NCBI GenBank assembly: GCA_013397795.1
Contig: VZTJ01003846.1
Coordinates: forward strand, 3,135,374 to 3,199,373
Length of the DNA: 64,000 bases
From: Orthonyx spaldingii
Lineage: Eukaryota > Chordata > Aves > Passeriformes > Orthonychidae
Direction of reading: 5' to 3'
In this document: piece by piece, positions 52,101 through 64,000 of the stretch
Layout of the letters: every line of letters starts with the position of its first letter
Position numbering within the stretch: position 1 is the first letter of the stretch
The notes under the pieces: generated by a model
The model's database searches: none
Seen by the model: only the letters and a program-made list of their open reading frames with translations
Told to the model about the DNA's origin: nothing
Program-made: the position numbers and the translations under genes

Positions 52101-55100
52101 TGATCTGTATCTACCTGGAGTTCCACTTTACTTATATGCTGAAATGGCACATGAGATGTGCCCTACAGGTCATTTGCAGTAGTCACAAAGGTGTATTCAT
52201 TCCTGTAGGGTCTCTACTTGAAAACCCTTCTGGTCACTGCACAGCCATGACAGAGAAATTGCAAGCAGGCAGTGTAATCACAGCAGCAGAGCATTTATTG
52301 TACATGAGGAGAGGAGCAGAGGCTGTCGACCTTGGTAAGTGGAGTCTGAGATGGAGACTCACTCACACCAAGCAAAGGGAAAAAAACTATTTAAGTTAAA
52401 AACCTGTCTCTGTGAGATGACCAGAAGGGCATCTAAATTAAAGGGTTGCTGAAGCAGTGAGGTTTTGGGCTGCCAGCCTAACTATCAGTAAAGCTGAGAA
52501 AGTTCCTCTCAGTCCTTTTGTTTCTATGGTAGCTGTAGCCTTAACATGAAAAATTCCCAGTGGCACAGGACTACTACAGATACATTAAAAAACCTGAAAT
52601 GCAAATGTTATATATCATTATATGCTGTCAGGGAATTAATCTGGTTTAATTTTAAGGTTTTTCAATTAGAAGGGTCCACTGTAACAGAAAATGCTGCTAG
52701 AAGGTGTGTTCTATTCATAGCCACCTTTCAAAGCACTCTGAAGTCAGACAAAATCCAGTGGGTTTTATTTACCAGCAAACCTTCATGGCAGATAAAGCAA
52801 CCACTGCAAGAAACCTGCAATTCTTCTTTGCTAATGAGCGTTGTTAGATTATTGTGTGACAGGAAGAATATGTCCAGGGAATACCCTGCTAAACATTTCA
52901 TCCTCCCTGGAATATGCTTTTGTGAGATAAGTTATAATAAATATAATGTGCCAATTGTCTAATCTATTGGGAAAGAGCAGCTACATGAACAACTTGGTGC
53001 AAGTATGGGAGAACCTGCTGACAGGCATGGACATGGTTTAAATGCCATTTTCAGTGAGAGCACTATAGGTAAAGGCCAGGCATGTAGATTACTTGTGTAG
53101 TATCTGGAAACTGTCCTCCTGCTGTTGACAGGAAGGACTGACAATGGAAAGTCTTTTCTTACAACGCCTGATACAAAAATTCAGGAGTTACCAAAATGGT
53201 CAGCAGAAAAATGCAGGGAAAAAAAAGAGGTTCAAACAGATAACTGATAGGAATCCAAAATGACTGATACTATCTGAGGAATGCAAGATACAGCTTCGTA
53301 ATATGGAATTCCAAGCTTTAAGCATGCCATCAATGAAGGGCATGGAGTGACACATATTTTAAAGTTCTAAAGACTACCTGGTTTATTTTTCCAACTAGAA
53401 ACTTCTAATTTATTGATTAGGAGAGTCAATTATTTAGAGAGTCAATTGTTTTTTCCTTGAAAGGTGTTAAAAGCATGATTCATCTTTTCATTTTGCTGAG
53501 CACCCAACCAGAAAGTCCTTCCCTTCGTTGGAAAGTCATTATTGAACGCAGTTTCCCTATCTGTTCCCAAACTCCTAAACAAAGCTGTCAAAGCTCTCCC
53601 CATCAGCTATGAATATAATAAAAAATCTCCAATGGTTTCCAAGAGGAGAAAGATAGACAGGATGTTGAGTGGTAAATGAGGATATTTGGAATACATCTGT
53701 GGACACACACTTTGTCATTCCCTACTCAGCTCATCTCCAGCTCAGAGGAATGAATTCTCTTACACAGCAGCAGCTGTTACTGTTTGGATTGTAAATAGTC
53801 ATAAGCCATATGGTGTGGCAGGAGAAAAAAACTTCACACTTTGTCACATGGACAAATATTATTATTGCGAAGCATAAACACATCAATATATACATCTTTT
53901 CTCTGGGGAAGAATATAGTTGTCAACCTGATTCTAAAAAAATTATTGGCTTCCAGATGAACAGATTACCTGTTAACATTTGGTTTAGATTTTTAAAATTT
54001 GGATGACTCGACAGAAAATAAACATAGGTGTGCAGTAACAGCACTTTCAGATTGATAGATGGGGTGAAAGAGATACAAAATATAAACTGAGGTAGTAAAA
54101 TAGGAGAGAAGATTAGGAGGAAGGGAGAAAAAAGGCAGTCTATATGCAATTACTATGGAAGAATATATTGCTATCTACTAACTAACTACATAAAACCAGC
54201 GTGATTGTGGCTTATCATGCAAATGGATCAGCAGTTTCTTCATGCATGTGAATTTGAACTTTCCAACTGGTCAGTGGTGCATAAAGCATTTCAGATGTTG
54301 GTGGATTATATGTAGACAAGAACAGGCCACTCAAAAACGATGGGACCTCTGCTTGGTAAGGGAAGCTGATAAAATCAGTGTTTTCAGAACTTGGAACAAG
54401 GCAAAGATGCAGTCCATTCCTTTGCTGAACCTGAGCTAAGGATTGCTTTCATTTTAAACCACAATTTCTTCAGTGTTCATGTTTAAAACCTACTAGTGCT
54501 TTTATTTATGTTATTGCTAAAGAACTCTTTAGCTTATGTTTTTGCTTTAAGCACTTTAATTAAAGGAAAGTGTGATCTCTCTTCCCATTGTGTGGTCTAA
54601 CTGGGAACACACAGAGTTTTTTTACAGTTCTGCAGAGCCAAGTTTCTGAGCTACACCCCAAAAGTCTTAGCAGAGTGACACTGCATTGCCAATAGCAAAC
54701 ACTGGCACATCCTATTTGTATGGTTAGACAGACCCCATAACAGAACCCATGACCTGGCAATTAACAGTCCCTCTGTTCTGTGCTCCTCTCAACCTGTTTC
54801 AAATGCTACATTGACAACAACTGGCACAACAGAGTGGTTCTGAATTTACATGAAGAAAATCCCCATCAGGAAGAGATTTTGTTGGTGACTAGCTGCACCC
54901 CAAATGAAAGGATCCAACAAATGATAAGGATGGCTGGGCACTTTTGAGCCCACAGGAGTGACTCCTGACCTCAGGGCACCAGCAGCCACAAAGGAAGTCA
55001 AGAGATCTTCCTTCATCATCCCTTGATGAGAATCATGGTCTAAACCTGACCCATGGATATAAACAGAGGCAGCTAATCAGCACCTAATATGAAACAGAGA

Positions 55101-55278
55101 TAAAAAACCCCAATCTTTCAACAGGATTTGGTAGCCCTGCATCAAACAGCCATTTTGCTCTAATGATGTCCCTACCATTCCCAGTTTTCAATGAAAAAGA
55201 CTATATGGTTAAACAATTTTCTACCACTATTACGATTTCTATCCTGACATCGTAAGCCACATTCTGTTATTATGTACT
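46186..55278. other. non-coding DNA, no gene recognised
   Basis: Frames up to 138 codons (52546-52962) and 118 codons (50622-50978) have no recognisable domain. A lysine-rich 90-codon frame (46687-46959) reflects A-rich DNA. A diverged direct duplication of a 16-base unit lies at 53421-53452. I find no CR1 or LTR signature here. Confidence 0.6.
53421..53452. repeat. two tandem copies of a 16-base unit
   Basis: GAGAGTCAATTATTTA is followed at once by GAGAGTCAATTGTTTT, a tandem duplication with changes only in the last six bases. It is minor and probably produced by slippage. Confidence 0.7.
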
Positions 55279-55393
55279 TTGTTACTAAAACTCAAAAGTG
55301 GAAGCAAAATGCCTGTGAATCAGGAGAACAGGTCCACTACTGCCTTTGAAACATTAAAAATGCCTCAAAGTGTTTTCTTTATATCTTTGACAG

Positions 55394-55965
55394 GGGATGT
55401 GGCTCAGACCAATGGTCCAACAAGTATGAGATATCCTGACTCATTCTCACCAAGCTGGCTAGATAACCCCATAGTCAAGACACATGGAGAACCAGTTCAC
55501 CAGGTTCTGGTGCTGAGATACTCTGCAGAGCAACTTGAGAATCCCCTCCAGATCTCAGCTCAGCACAGCAGTGTTACTGCAAACCTCTCTACCAGTGTGA
55601 ACACCAGCATATCTTCTTCATGACAATTAGCTGGCTTCCCCACAGGATCGTAATGCATTTGCTGTTCTGTTTTGAAATTATAACCAACACTTCCAGGCAC
55701 CTTTCTTTTAAAATACTTCTTTAAAATTACAATGTTCACACAACCATTGCCCCATTTTTGATTTCAAGAAATGGGAAATCTCACAGACAGAAGATATCAT
55801 TGCACCTTTTTCATATAGTGTTTCTAAAGATCAGTCTTGAGTGCAGGGCTCTGCTCTTGGCAGAGAGAGCTCATCTGAGATGAGAAGAGAGCACAGCTAG
55901 ATGATGATGGAAGGGCTACTGTTCTGGGAAAAAAGTAATAAAAACCCCCAGTCATTGCAAAAAAA
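55394..55965 (+). CDS. candidate 3'-terminal exon of an unrecognised gene
   Basis: A 114-codon frame (55279-55623) contains a plausible splice acceptor: a T-rich stretch TTTTCTTTATATCTTTGACAG ends at 55393. From there about 76 codons remain open to TGA at 55621-55623. The translation is well mixed and polar (for example SMRYPDSFSPSWLDNPIVK) with two N-glycosylation sequons near its end (NLS, NTS), and it matches no family I know. An AATAAA lies at 55937-55942, about 310 bases after the stop, with a run of 20 T at 55989-56008 that would fit a downstream U-rich element. Acceptor, frame, stop and polyadenylation signal thus occur in the right order, but each is common by chance in AT-rich DNA. 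It remains a weak candidate. Confidence 0.13.
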
Positions 55966-55988
55966 AGAACAAACTGAGATTTTCAACC

Positions 55989-56008
55989 TTTTTTTTTTTT
56001 TTTTTTTT
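55989..56008. repeat. 20-base T homopolymer
   Basis: An uninterrupted run of T, the longest complete homopolymer in the window. It may be the reverse complement of a poly(A) tail of an old retroinsertion, but no recognisable pseudogene or LINE body adjoins it. CR1 does not end in poly(A). Confidence 0.95.
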
Positions 56009-58146
56009 AAGATATATTTAAGCCACTTAGCAAATAAATCATGCAGAAGACACGTTTCCAAAGCACTCACTGGACTGAAGCTGATATAACTAAGTTGCAA
56101 AGGTAACATCCATGCATGGGAACTTGCTCATTATATATGTTCATACAACCACAGAGGTTGTCTTTACCCACAAAACTCTTGGTTTACAACCAGATCACAT
56201 GATTGTGGCCTAAAGGTTCAACAGGACACTCATTTCCACTTGCAAAACCTGCTGTCGTGAGCTAATGACTTTTGCACAAATCACATTTACAAGACAGCAA
56301 AATTAAGAACTTCATAGCTTGCAGACTTTAACCAAACTATATGGAAAAAGATTAGCTTAGCTCATACAGCCCTAATATGCAGGCCATTTGTGTACTCCTG
56401 TATTTTCAGCAGTGGGACAGCCAAACGGTTACTTTAGTTGCCTTTTTTAAAACCAGGAACTACAAATAAACCCTCACAAATTTGAACAAGTTTTCTATTA
56501 ATCACGGTCTCCCAACTGCAATGCTTCCAATGGAGGAAAGACCTAGAGACAGATGAAACAGTGTCATCAGACTAAATACATCAGTAGAGTAAGAAAATTA
56601 CTGACGTTTTAATAATATGGAAATGGAAAGATTTTGTGGGAATACTGTACTACATGAACAAAGTACAATTCACTTTGTAAGCCAAGTGTAGTAAAATGGG
56701 TTGTACTGTGGCTTCCTCAAACTGATCTGCCTGTGGCAGTGCCTGAGACAATAAGCCAGACACACTGATTATAAGCTTTACCAGATAGATCAGGCTCCCT
56801 TTCTCCCTCAGAAAAGAAAGTGTTCTTTAAGTTTCTTTAGAAAGCCTCCAGTTGATTTTTCTTTTTCGTCAGACTAATATGAATGTCCTGATTACCATCA
56901 GCAACAAGAGAAGGCACAATAAAGTTTACTTGTCCTAACCTGCAGCTATGCATATAAGTACCTCCCTTTACTTAAGCAGCATTATTCTGTCTGGCCTTTC
57001 TGCTCTTATGGGCAAAACTTGGACTTAAAAACCCCACAGTCTCCCTTTGGATGAAATCAATAATTCAATGACTGAAATATTATTTGCATTTTGATGGAAA
57101 AAAAAGAAAAAAAGAACATGGCTACCTACAGAACATGCAGAACACTGTTCTCATAAAGGAACAGTCATAATTAGTCACCTTTAAAAAACTTTCCCCCATC
57201 TGAAATAGAATTAGGTTTTGAGTTTACTTTTCCTTTTTTATTTTAAAGTAAAAACCCCACCTCTTTAAATATCAAGATAGCAATACCACAAATTATTCTG
57301 AAAATCTACTTTACACTTATCTTAAAAGCAGCTGCTTAGAGAAAATGCATCTGTTTAATGAGCTGACATGTTTCCCTTTCAGATTCCTCTGACAGAAAGC
57401 CTATATGAACTAACTGTGAATCAGATTTGTATCTTGATATTAAAAGAGAAATCACATTCCACTTCCCCACGGAACACGACAGCAAGCATGCCTGTTACTG
57501 TCTGTAACGGTTACATTATGTTTTCCACTTAATAAAAGACATATAACCCTACAGACAGAAAAGCAAAATCACTTCCATCTTACTTTTCAGAAACTGCTGA
57601 ATAAAACTCAGAACAATAATAATCCCTCTTTCCCCACTCACATGGTTTACTCACCATCACTTTATTCCAAAACTCAGTTTCACTTGAAAAACGATCCATA
57701 ACAATGAAAGGATTTCTTCCTTGTCAAAAGTATCACTCCAATCATTTAAATTACTGAACGCAGAAAAGGAAACATTGTGCTCCACAGAGCACTCTAAACA
57801 CGCACTGTTGTTTTCGCTGATGCAATGAGGCTTCTAAGCAAACGAGCAAGTTTGCAAGCAAGCTGGGTAGTGGCATTTTCCTTATGATTCAAAAGTGAAG
57901 TATGCCTCAGCTAACTGAATGCTCGCACAACATATAATAAAGGAACTCAGGGATTCATACACGTCTCTAACACAATCATTTGTAAAACTTCTACTCCTAT
58001 TACCATCTCTAAGTCTGCCACACCTCGAAAACGACGAGCCAGATACAAACTTTTGCTGGGTGCTATGTGCAGCCAAGAGAAAGACAGCTTCAAGCCAGAG
58101 GCTTGTATTTAAAAGTCTCTGAAGTTTAAGTCCCTAAGGTGTATGA
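56009..58146. other. non-coding DNA, no gene recognised
   Basis: AT-rich unique sequence with only a few 60-70 codon frames and no recognisable exon or repeat. Confidence 0.65.
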
Positions 58147-58174
58147 AGTTACATTCCGTGTATGGAATGTAACT
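58147..58174. repeat. perfect palindrome of paired TEAD-type sites
   Basis: AGTTACATTCC (58147-58157) and GGAATGTAACT (58164-58174) are exact reverse complements around the six-base centre GTGTAT. Each arm carries CATTCC, or GGAATG on the other strand, the M-CAT core bound by TEAD factors. The exact 11-base symmetry is seen directly; a regulatory role is inference. Confidence 0.75.
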
Positions 58175-61100
58175 GTGGATTCCTGCTTGCTGCATACATA
58201 AATATGATAAAGTTCATCATAAGCCACACATTAAAAACATAGAGTCTGCCACAATGCAGTACCAGATTAATGCACAAAACTACTGTGATAGGAAGAAGCT
58301 ACAAAAACATATTTAAATAGGTTTATAATTGCAACTTCTAACAATTAACACCCTCCTCCCTCAAGCACCAAGAAAAGCACAGAAGAATTTGCAGGGCAAT
58401 TTTCTAAGAAACGGGGATAACAAGATCCAGGGAAAATCTAAAAGCTGTGTCTCCTTTCCACAGAGGTGCAGATCTGTCTGAGCCCTGAGAGGCAGAGAAG
58501 TTTAGAAACAAACCTCTGCCTTAAGATGAAGGGGGGAGAAATCCATAACAACCTAATGACTGTCTAATAGTTGGGGGCCTCCAGTGCAAGATGTGTCATT
58601 TGTTTCATCAATCTTTAGAGCTTGTGTCAGCTGCCTTGACAGGTAAATCTCGTGAAGGTTCAAAATCTTTCAAGTTCCAGACATCAGCAAATAAGTGCTG
58701 ATGCAGACCTTTACATGACCATCAAACCCTCACCGGATTCATCGGGTAACCTTTTTTCCTTTGCCAGCTTTTACTTTTTCTGACACACTGAGGTCTGAGG
58801 TAGTATTCACTCTACACCACTTGACGTTTCCTAATGAGCTGGGAGCACTGCACGTGCTGCAGCCCTTACTGCCTTGGAAACTGCTGAGACTACCAAGGCG
58901 AATGTTTTCCACAGCTACAAGTTTTAACATTTAAAAGCTTGTGTTTTCTTCCAAGCATCTATCTTTAACATCTTCCTCTGATGCCCTTGCTGTGCTTGCA
59001 GGTTTTTCTCACAACTCCGAAAAGTAGGCAGGCAAAACTAGGTAAGGACATGGATTAAAGCAGGGAGTGGCTCTTAGGGGAGGCCCAGCACCCTCTGCTG
59101 GGGCTGGAGCGGTGGGAGGCAGCTGGGCCGGCCTGTGGCACCTCATCCTCATGGCTGGGGTGATCCCTCAACAGTGGGGCATGAAACTCCTACCCAGTGG
59201 TTTTCACTGGGTGAGAGAGCAGTAATGCTACTGGCCTGCTTAAATAATTAAAAACATAAGAAAAACCTTCCGCTTTCTTATAGCCTCAGAAATTCTACAT
59301 AACACTTAATATATACATATAAAACAGCATAATATCTATGCTACTATAACCTGAACTAGTTACACACTTTTAGGCAGCATTTAATTAGATCAGTGGGCCA
59401 AAGTGAAAAGGAGAGTAGTAATGCCATGTTCAAACCCAACAGAGTTGCCCATGCTAGTGAAGCATTCACACTGGACTCTGACTGCACACTTTGGCCTGGG
59501 ATATACTTGGGCTGTTTAACACAGTGATCAAATTTACAATCCAATTACCTGATTTCAGATATCCTGATCTCTGCCATCCCCAAACAATGTGGAATAAATT
59601 TAGATGTACCTTTAATCAGCACTTTTTTCTCAGTTAATAGTTTCCGTGTTCTACTTATACAAACAAAATTAAATAAAACAGGATACTGATCATCCTGTGT
59701 CTGTCTAGAATTAAATAACTGCAAAGGATGCCATTCAGCAATGGATCTATTATAAGTGCTTTTCAAGTTCTTTGATTTGCAAAAACTAGCAAACTGTTCC
59801 TTATTGATTTGTACATTTTTCTTGCTTTATTCTCTGAATCCTGCAACTTGGCAAATTAATATAATTCTTCTGGCATTTTGTGGAACATAGGCATCTTTGT
59901 CCTTTTGCAAAGGATCCTTAACCCTCTGGGCTTTCCAGGCTACGAACAGAATGTCTCCAATACCTTATCTGTTGTTTTGAACCATGTTCATTGAACCCAA
60001 TGGGCTGGAAACATGTCTCCACTGCAAGTGCTAAGGAATTTTTGTAGATCCATTACATTGCCATGATAGTGTTACTTTATTTCACTTAGTCATTTTATTT
60101 TGAGAAGCATTTGAGACTGTGTTACGAAATTTAATTTACATGGAAAATGACCTCAGATTAGTTATTTAAAAAACTAGAAAGCAATTTCTACAGTTAGTAA
60201 TATTGTGGTGAAAAACTGTGATGTAAATGCTAAGTGACTGAGTTCTTAGTTTTGAAGTAGTATTTGGAGGGGAGAGTGGAAAAGGAGAGCAAAGGGTGAG
60301 TGATGGTAGCTTGTGCACTGCAGGATTCTGTAAGCTGGCACTCAGGATACATATAGCAAGGAAAACCACAGAGGTGAAATGGTGCACAGTAGAAACCATC
60401 CTTACAAGTAAATTTTTTTCTACTTTCTTTTTTTTTTTTTTAATCTCTTGATTCTCATGCTACAGAGCATAAAATCTTTCATCAGGTTCATAATAAACAT
60501 CTATCAAAGATCTTTCTCTGCTGCCTTAACAGAAGGCCAAATAATTCAGAGACCAGTTGAAGTTCAATTACATTTTTCTGCAGTAAGCCAGAGAAAGGTG
60601 CCAAGTAAATCACCTTTATGTACCCTTCCTGAAGTTCTTTTACACTGATCCCTCCCCAGAAAACGTGGTTTGAACATTTTCACATGTTCATCATCTAGCT
60701 CTGAGGTTTGGTTCCTGTAGTAAGGGCAAGTATATTCTGTTTTTCATGCTCTTATGTCTGAAGCAGAGCTTGTTCCTGCAGTCACATACTCCTCTCTGAG
60801 CTGTGGAAGTGCAGCAATTCACCCCAGCCAGGGGCCTTCTCTACCCACTGCTGTTACACTTCAGAATTCCCTTATCCTGTGGCTGATTAACATAGTCCAC
60901 TGTAACACTACTGTTCTCAATACAACATGCACACATTTATCCCAAAATTTAAATCACATTATTCTCCAGAATCTTCACTCCAACCTGACAAACAGAGGAA
61001 GCTTTCACATCTGATTTACTTAGGGAGATCTGGGTTTTGCAACATGAAATAAGGTTGCAGATGGACTTCTATTGACTGAAGAAGCATTGCACCAGCACAG

Positions 61101-61691
61101 AAGCCCATCAGTCTGAAAGTTAGAATCTAAAGTGAAATTCTAGCTGCTGAAACAAGTCTACGCATCAGTTAGCATGACAGTTAATCATTTTGGACTACAC
61201 GAACACCAAATTATGTCTCTCTATATTATGCCTCCTTTAAGGCAAACAGCTGACTTGCACCTAACTGGGAGTAGAGTTCTGTCCCCTGCAGCTCTTTGAA
61301 GAAAAACTCTGATCTCCAACAAAACAATTATTAACTACCCCATAGGTATTAACAAAACTGAGATTATCAGTGTAGAAAGTATCCTGTCTCCTATTTTTAG
61401 ACCACTGTGGCTCAAACTGCAATTAAGTATGACTTGAGTATTGAATACTGACTTAAAAAACACTTAAACCTGCACATCCTGGGCACAGGTAGATGCTCTT
61501 GTGACAGGGCAACATCTAACACCACCATGATAAACAGCTGGGCCACAGCACTGCCACGTGTGTGTGACCTGCCAGTGTCCGGCTTCTGAACTGCAGCTGC
61601 CTGTTTTGGGACTGCTGAGCACACCCCCTGAACAGGGCTCCATGAAGTTATTCTGGGATGTGCCATCAGTACTTTGATATTCTTTGTCTTA
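58175..61691. other. non-coding DNA, no gene recognised
   Basis: A GC-richer patch lies at about 59060-59180, followed by a short perfect hairpin at 59192-59212. A T run occupies 60428-60441. Short frames are unremarkable. Confidence 0.6.
59192..59212. repeat. perfect short hairpin
   Basis: ACCCAGTG (59192-59199) and CACTGGGT (59205-59212) are exact reverse complements around a five-base loop. It sits just downstream of a GC-richer patch and has no known association. Confidence 0.6.
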
Positions 61692-64000
61692 ATGCTTTAT
61701 GCCCAAATCAGTGCTGCCAGGTCAAAGCCTTACCAGCAGCAATGCAGGGTGCATCTCACTGTGGGATGTGGAAAGCAATGTGAGGCACATTGTGGCCCAC
61801 ACTTCACTCCAGTTTGTAAGAAACGCCACTTCACAGAAGAAGAGATAACACATTTGGAAATGATATAAAGTGCCTGAACTCTACCAATGTACACTTTAGG
61901 GGAATGATAACACAAATGCAGACTATTCCACAATAAGAAGTGAAAGCACAATGGAAAGATTTATAACCTACAATATTAATTTAATAATCAAGTCCTTATA
62001 AAATAACATCTAACACCATCTGACACTGGGAGCTGACAGCACCTCCCCAATCAGTGCTAAATAATGCATCCATAACAATTGCCTCTCACTTGATTATGTT
62101 AATGTAGTTGATACTAGATGCAATTCAAAGATTATTGAAGTCAATGAGTGTTCTTCATTGGTGCCAATGGAATTTGAATCAGACTCATCAAACTACAATG
62201 TAAGAGAGAGGAGCTAAAAGTGGAGTATGGGCATAAGAAGCAACAGTGGTTCTAGACCCTGGATATTAAAAAATATTGTGTTCTCACTATGTACCAGAGT
62301 AGAAGATCCTTGAAAATAATTATTTTTGAATATTTGTGACAAATGTAAGTGGTCAAACACAACCCTGCTATAGGTCCCCACTGTTCTGTGCACATGATCT
62401 CCTTTGATACTCCAAAATACAACTTGGGTCACAAAATACCAAGTTTTGATGATAAAATGGTACAATTCTAAACTCTAAGAAAGCTCTCTAATACTGGGTT
62501 CAATTTTTCAGTTTTTCAATTTTAGAGTTGAGAATTATTACATGAAATGGCAACAGTTCTGACTAAAAAGAGAGGTGAGAGGAATTATTTTTTCTATTTA
62601 TTGCAAAACAGTATATGGGAATACAACAGAAAGGACTCTAGTTATTCATAAAGACAAAATGGGATAAAAAGGTCTCCAACATCTCTGATGGCGACTCCAA
62701 ATGCAAACTATACAGTAAATCTGGACATAGCTGTGACAAGGAAACCTTAAATTTTACCATTTTTTCTTGCTTGTTATGCTACAGAGACTTGTAAGTATCA
62801 GGAGAGAATCTGCCTAGGAAAAACTTTATCGCCTCTTTACGTAATTTTCTTCAGTTCTTGTTTTCATAAACTTACAATACTGTAAGAGCATGGAGTCTTC
62901 CGAAGGGTTGGGATACTAATGAGGATGGTTAAGTTTATGGCTGGTTTGGGAATTCAAAGCAGAGGTCAGCATGTTCACCCTGCAGGAACCCTACACAGGT
63001 CTTCAGCATTGGCAAGTACTACAACTTTGTCAAGTTCCCAGACAGTTCTGCCAAAATGGAAGAGCAGGGAAGTGCTGCTTTAGTTTTCTAACTATTTATG
63101 GGGTTTTTTTCTCTCTTCCCTTCCAGGAACAATGACACTTTTTGAAATCAAGATGCTTTCACTGCTGAAACGAAGCTGGGACCTCAAGGTCAACTCCTGT
63201 GTGAGATGTAAGAAACAGTTCAGGAATACTGCAAGCAGAGGAGCACAAAGTCATTTCCTTGGATTAGATCTATGGTTTTGGGGCTGTGCATTAAAGGCAG
63301 CAGATGACATTGCTGTCCATCTGCAGCCAGACTAACTCAAGAAATGTATCTGTGCACATATGTCCCACGCACAGCCTATGACACTTGGGCATCAAGATGA
63401 GCAAAGCAAGGGTTTGTCTCGAACAAAGGAGTGCACAACGAAATACTTACTGTTTGAAAAAAAAAAAGGAGGCATTTTTAGCTGTTTTCCAAGGAAGTGG
63501 CTCAGTATTTCTTCCTTAGCAGAGTTCACCATCTTGGACAGACTGACAACTGCAATTTTAAGCTTAGATAAAGACCAAAACAAACCAAATCAGAACGAAA
63601 AATCTTCTTTTGAGAATACTTGATGTCTGCTAGCTGCTGCCTTATTTACATCTGACCTAAGTTTTGTGTACTTAGGATGTTGACAATGTACAGTGTGATG
63701 TATGTTGCAGACAATGTACACAGTATGTTGCTGCCATTTCAGAGGGGGAAGAGAAAGTCATTATACAGCTCTGCTCCTTCTGCAGGAGTGATGCCAGCAT
63801 TCTCTGGGAAAAGTGGGTTTGTGCTTACATGAGTTTCTTATATAGCACATTACTCTATAACTTGCCTGTGCTAGAAGATAGAACAGAAAAACACTGACAC
63901 TCTGCTCAGTCAGGCCTACCCACACATGAACGTTTTGTGTTTTTTGGTAAAAATGCAAAGGTTGTAATGTAAAGGTTGATACTGATTTTTTTTTTTTTTT
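61692..64000. other. non-coding DNA to the window end
   Basis: The + strand frame 61692-61868 is cysteine-rich but unrecognised. A diverged short duplication sharing the word ACAATGTACA lies at about 63677-63733. The window ends inside a T run that begins at 63986 and may continue beyond it. Frames at 63132-63623 have no recognisable domain. Confidence 0.55.

Noticed and set aside
52546..52962. 138-codon frame.
   Set aside because: No recognisable domain; composition follows local DNA.
1..64000. Search for CRISPR arrays, operons, tRNA, rRNA, snRNA, common microRNAs and mitochondrial insertions.
   Set aside because: No tRNA B-box-like GGTTCGAATCC core, no U6 or 7SK starts, no known microRNA seeds in hairpins and no mitochondrial rRNA landmarks were seen; prokaryotic features do not apply to this DNA.

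Overview
This window looks like nuclear DNA of a bird. The main evidence is four copies of CR1, the LINE family that dominates avian genomes. They carry the typical CR1 3' untranslated sequence, the terminal ATTCTATG-type end and, in one copy, a stretch of the CR1 reverse transcriptase. The remaining sequence is AT-rich with isolated GC-richer patches, short homopolymers, one TA/CA microsatellite and a five-base assembly gap. I see no bacterial, organellar or viral gene organisation. The species cannot be named from the sequence alone.

I do not recognise any complete protein-coding gene, tRNA, rRNA or other known RNA gene. Nearly all open frames are 60-140 codons, lie in all six frames and overlap each other, which is what chance gives over 64 kb. 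The longest (328 codons, 15216-16202) sits in a GC-rich, stop-poor patch that also leaves long frames open on the opposite strand. The window is best read as intergenic or deep intronic DNA. Two places have more gene-like features than chance frames usually do: a short frame at 13008 with a secretory leader and paired-basic sites ending at a splice donor, and a possible 3'-terminal exon at 55394-55965. Neither is recognised and both are offered as candidates only.

Layout: 1-9640 is unremarkable AT-rich DNA with small palindromes. 9640-16210 alternates GC-richer patches with unique sequence and holds the small-peptide candidate, an AT-rich cryptic repeat and the long chance frame. 16210-28090 is unique sequence with a GC patch near 21 kb, ending at the gap. 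30100-30757 is an old CR1 3' portion in + orientation. 34919-35265 is a CR1 fragment on the - strand with an internal deletion. 36526-36610 is a short CR1 3' end. 37391-37466 is the microsatellite. 45760-46185 is another - strand CR1 3' portion. 46186-64000 is unique sequence with the candidate terminal exon and a perfect palindrome at 58147.

The most distinctive observations are a CR1 copy whose reverse transcriptase is joined directly to its 3' terminus, several perfect or near-perfect short palindromes (some made of paired transcription-factor-like sites), and the two candidate exons. Nothing here amounts to a clearly new biological system. The candidates need alignment to other birds and RNA data to be judged.
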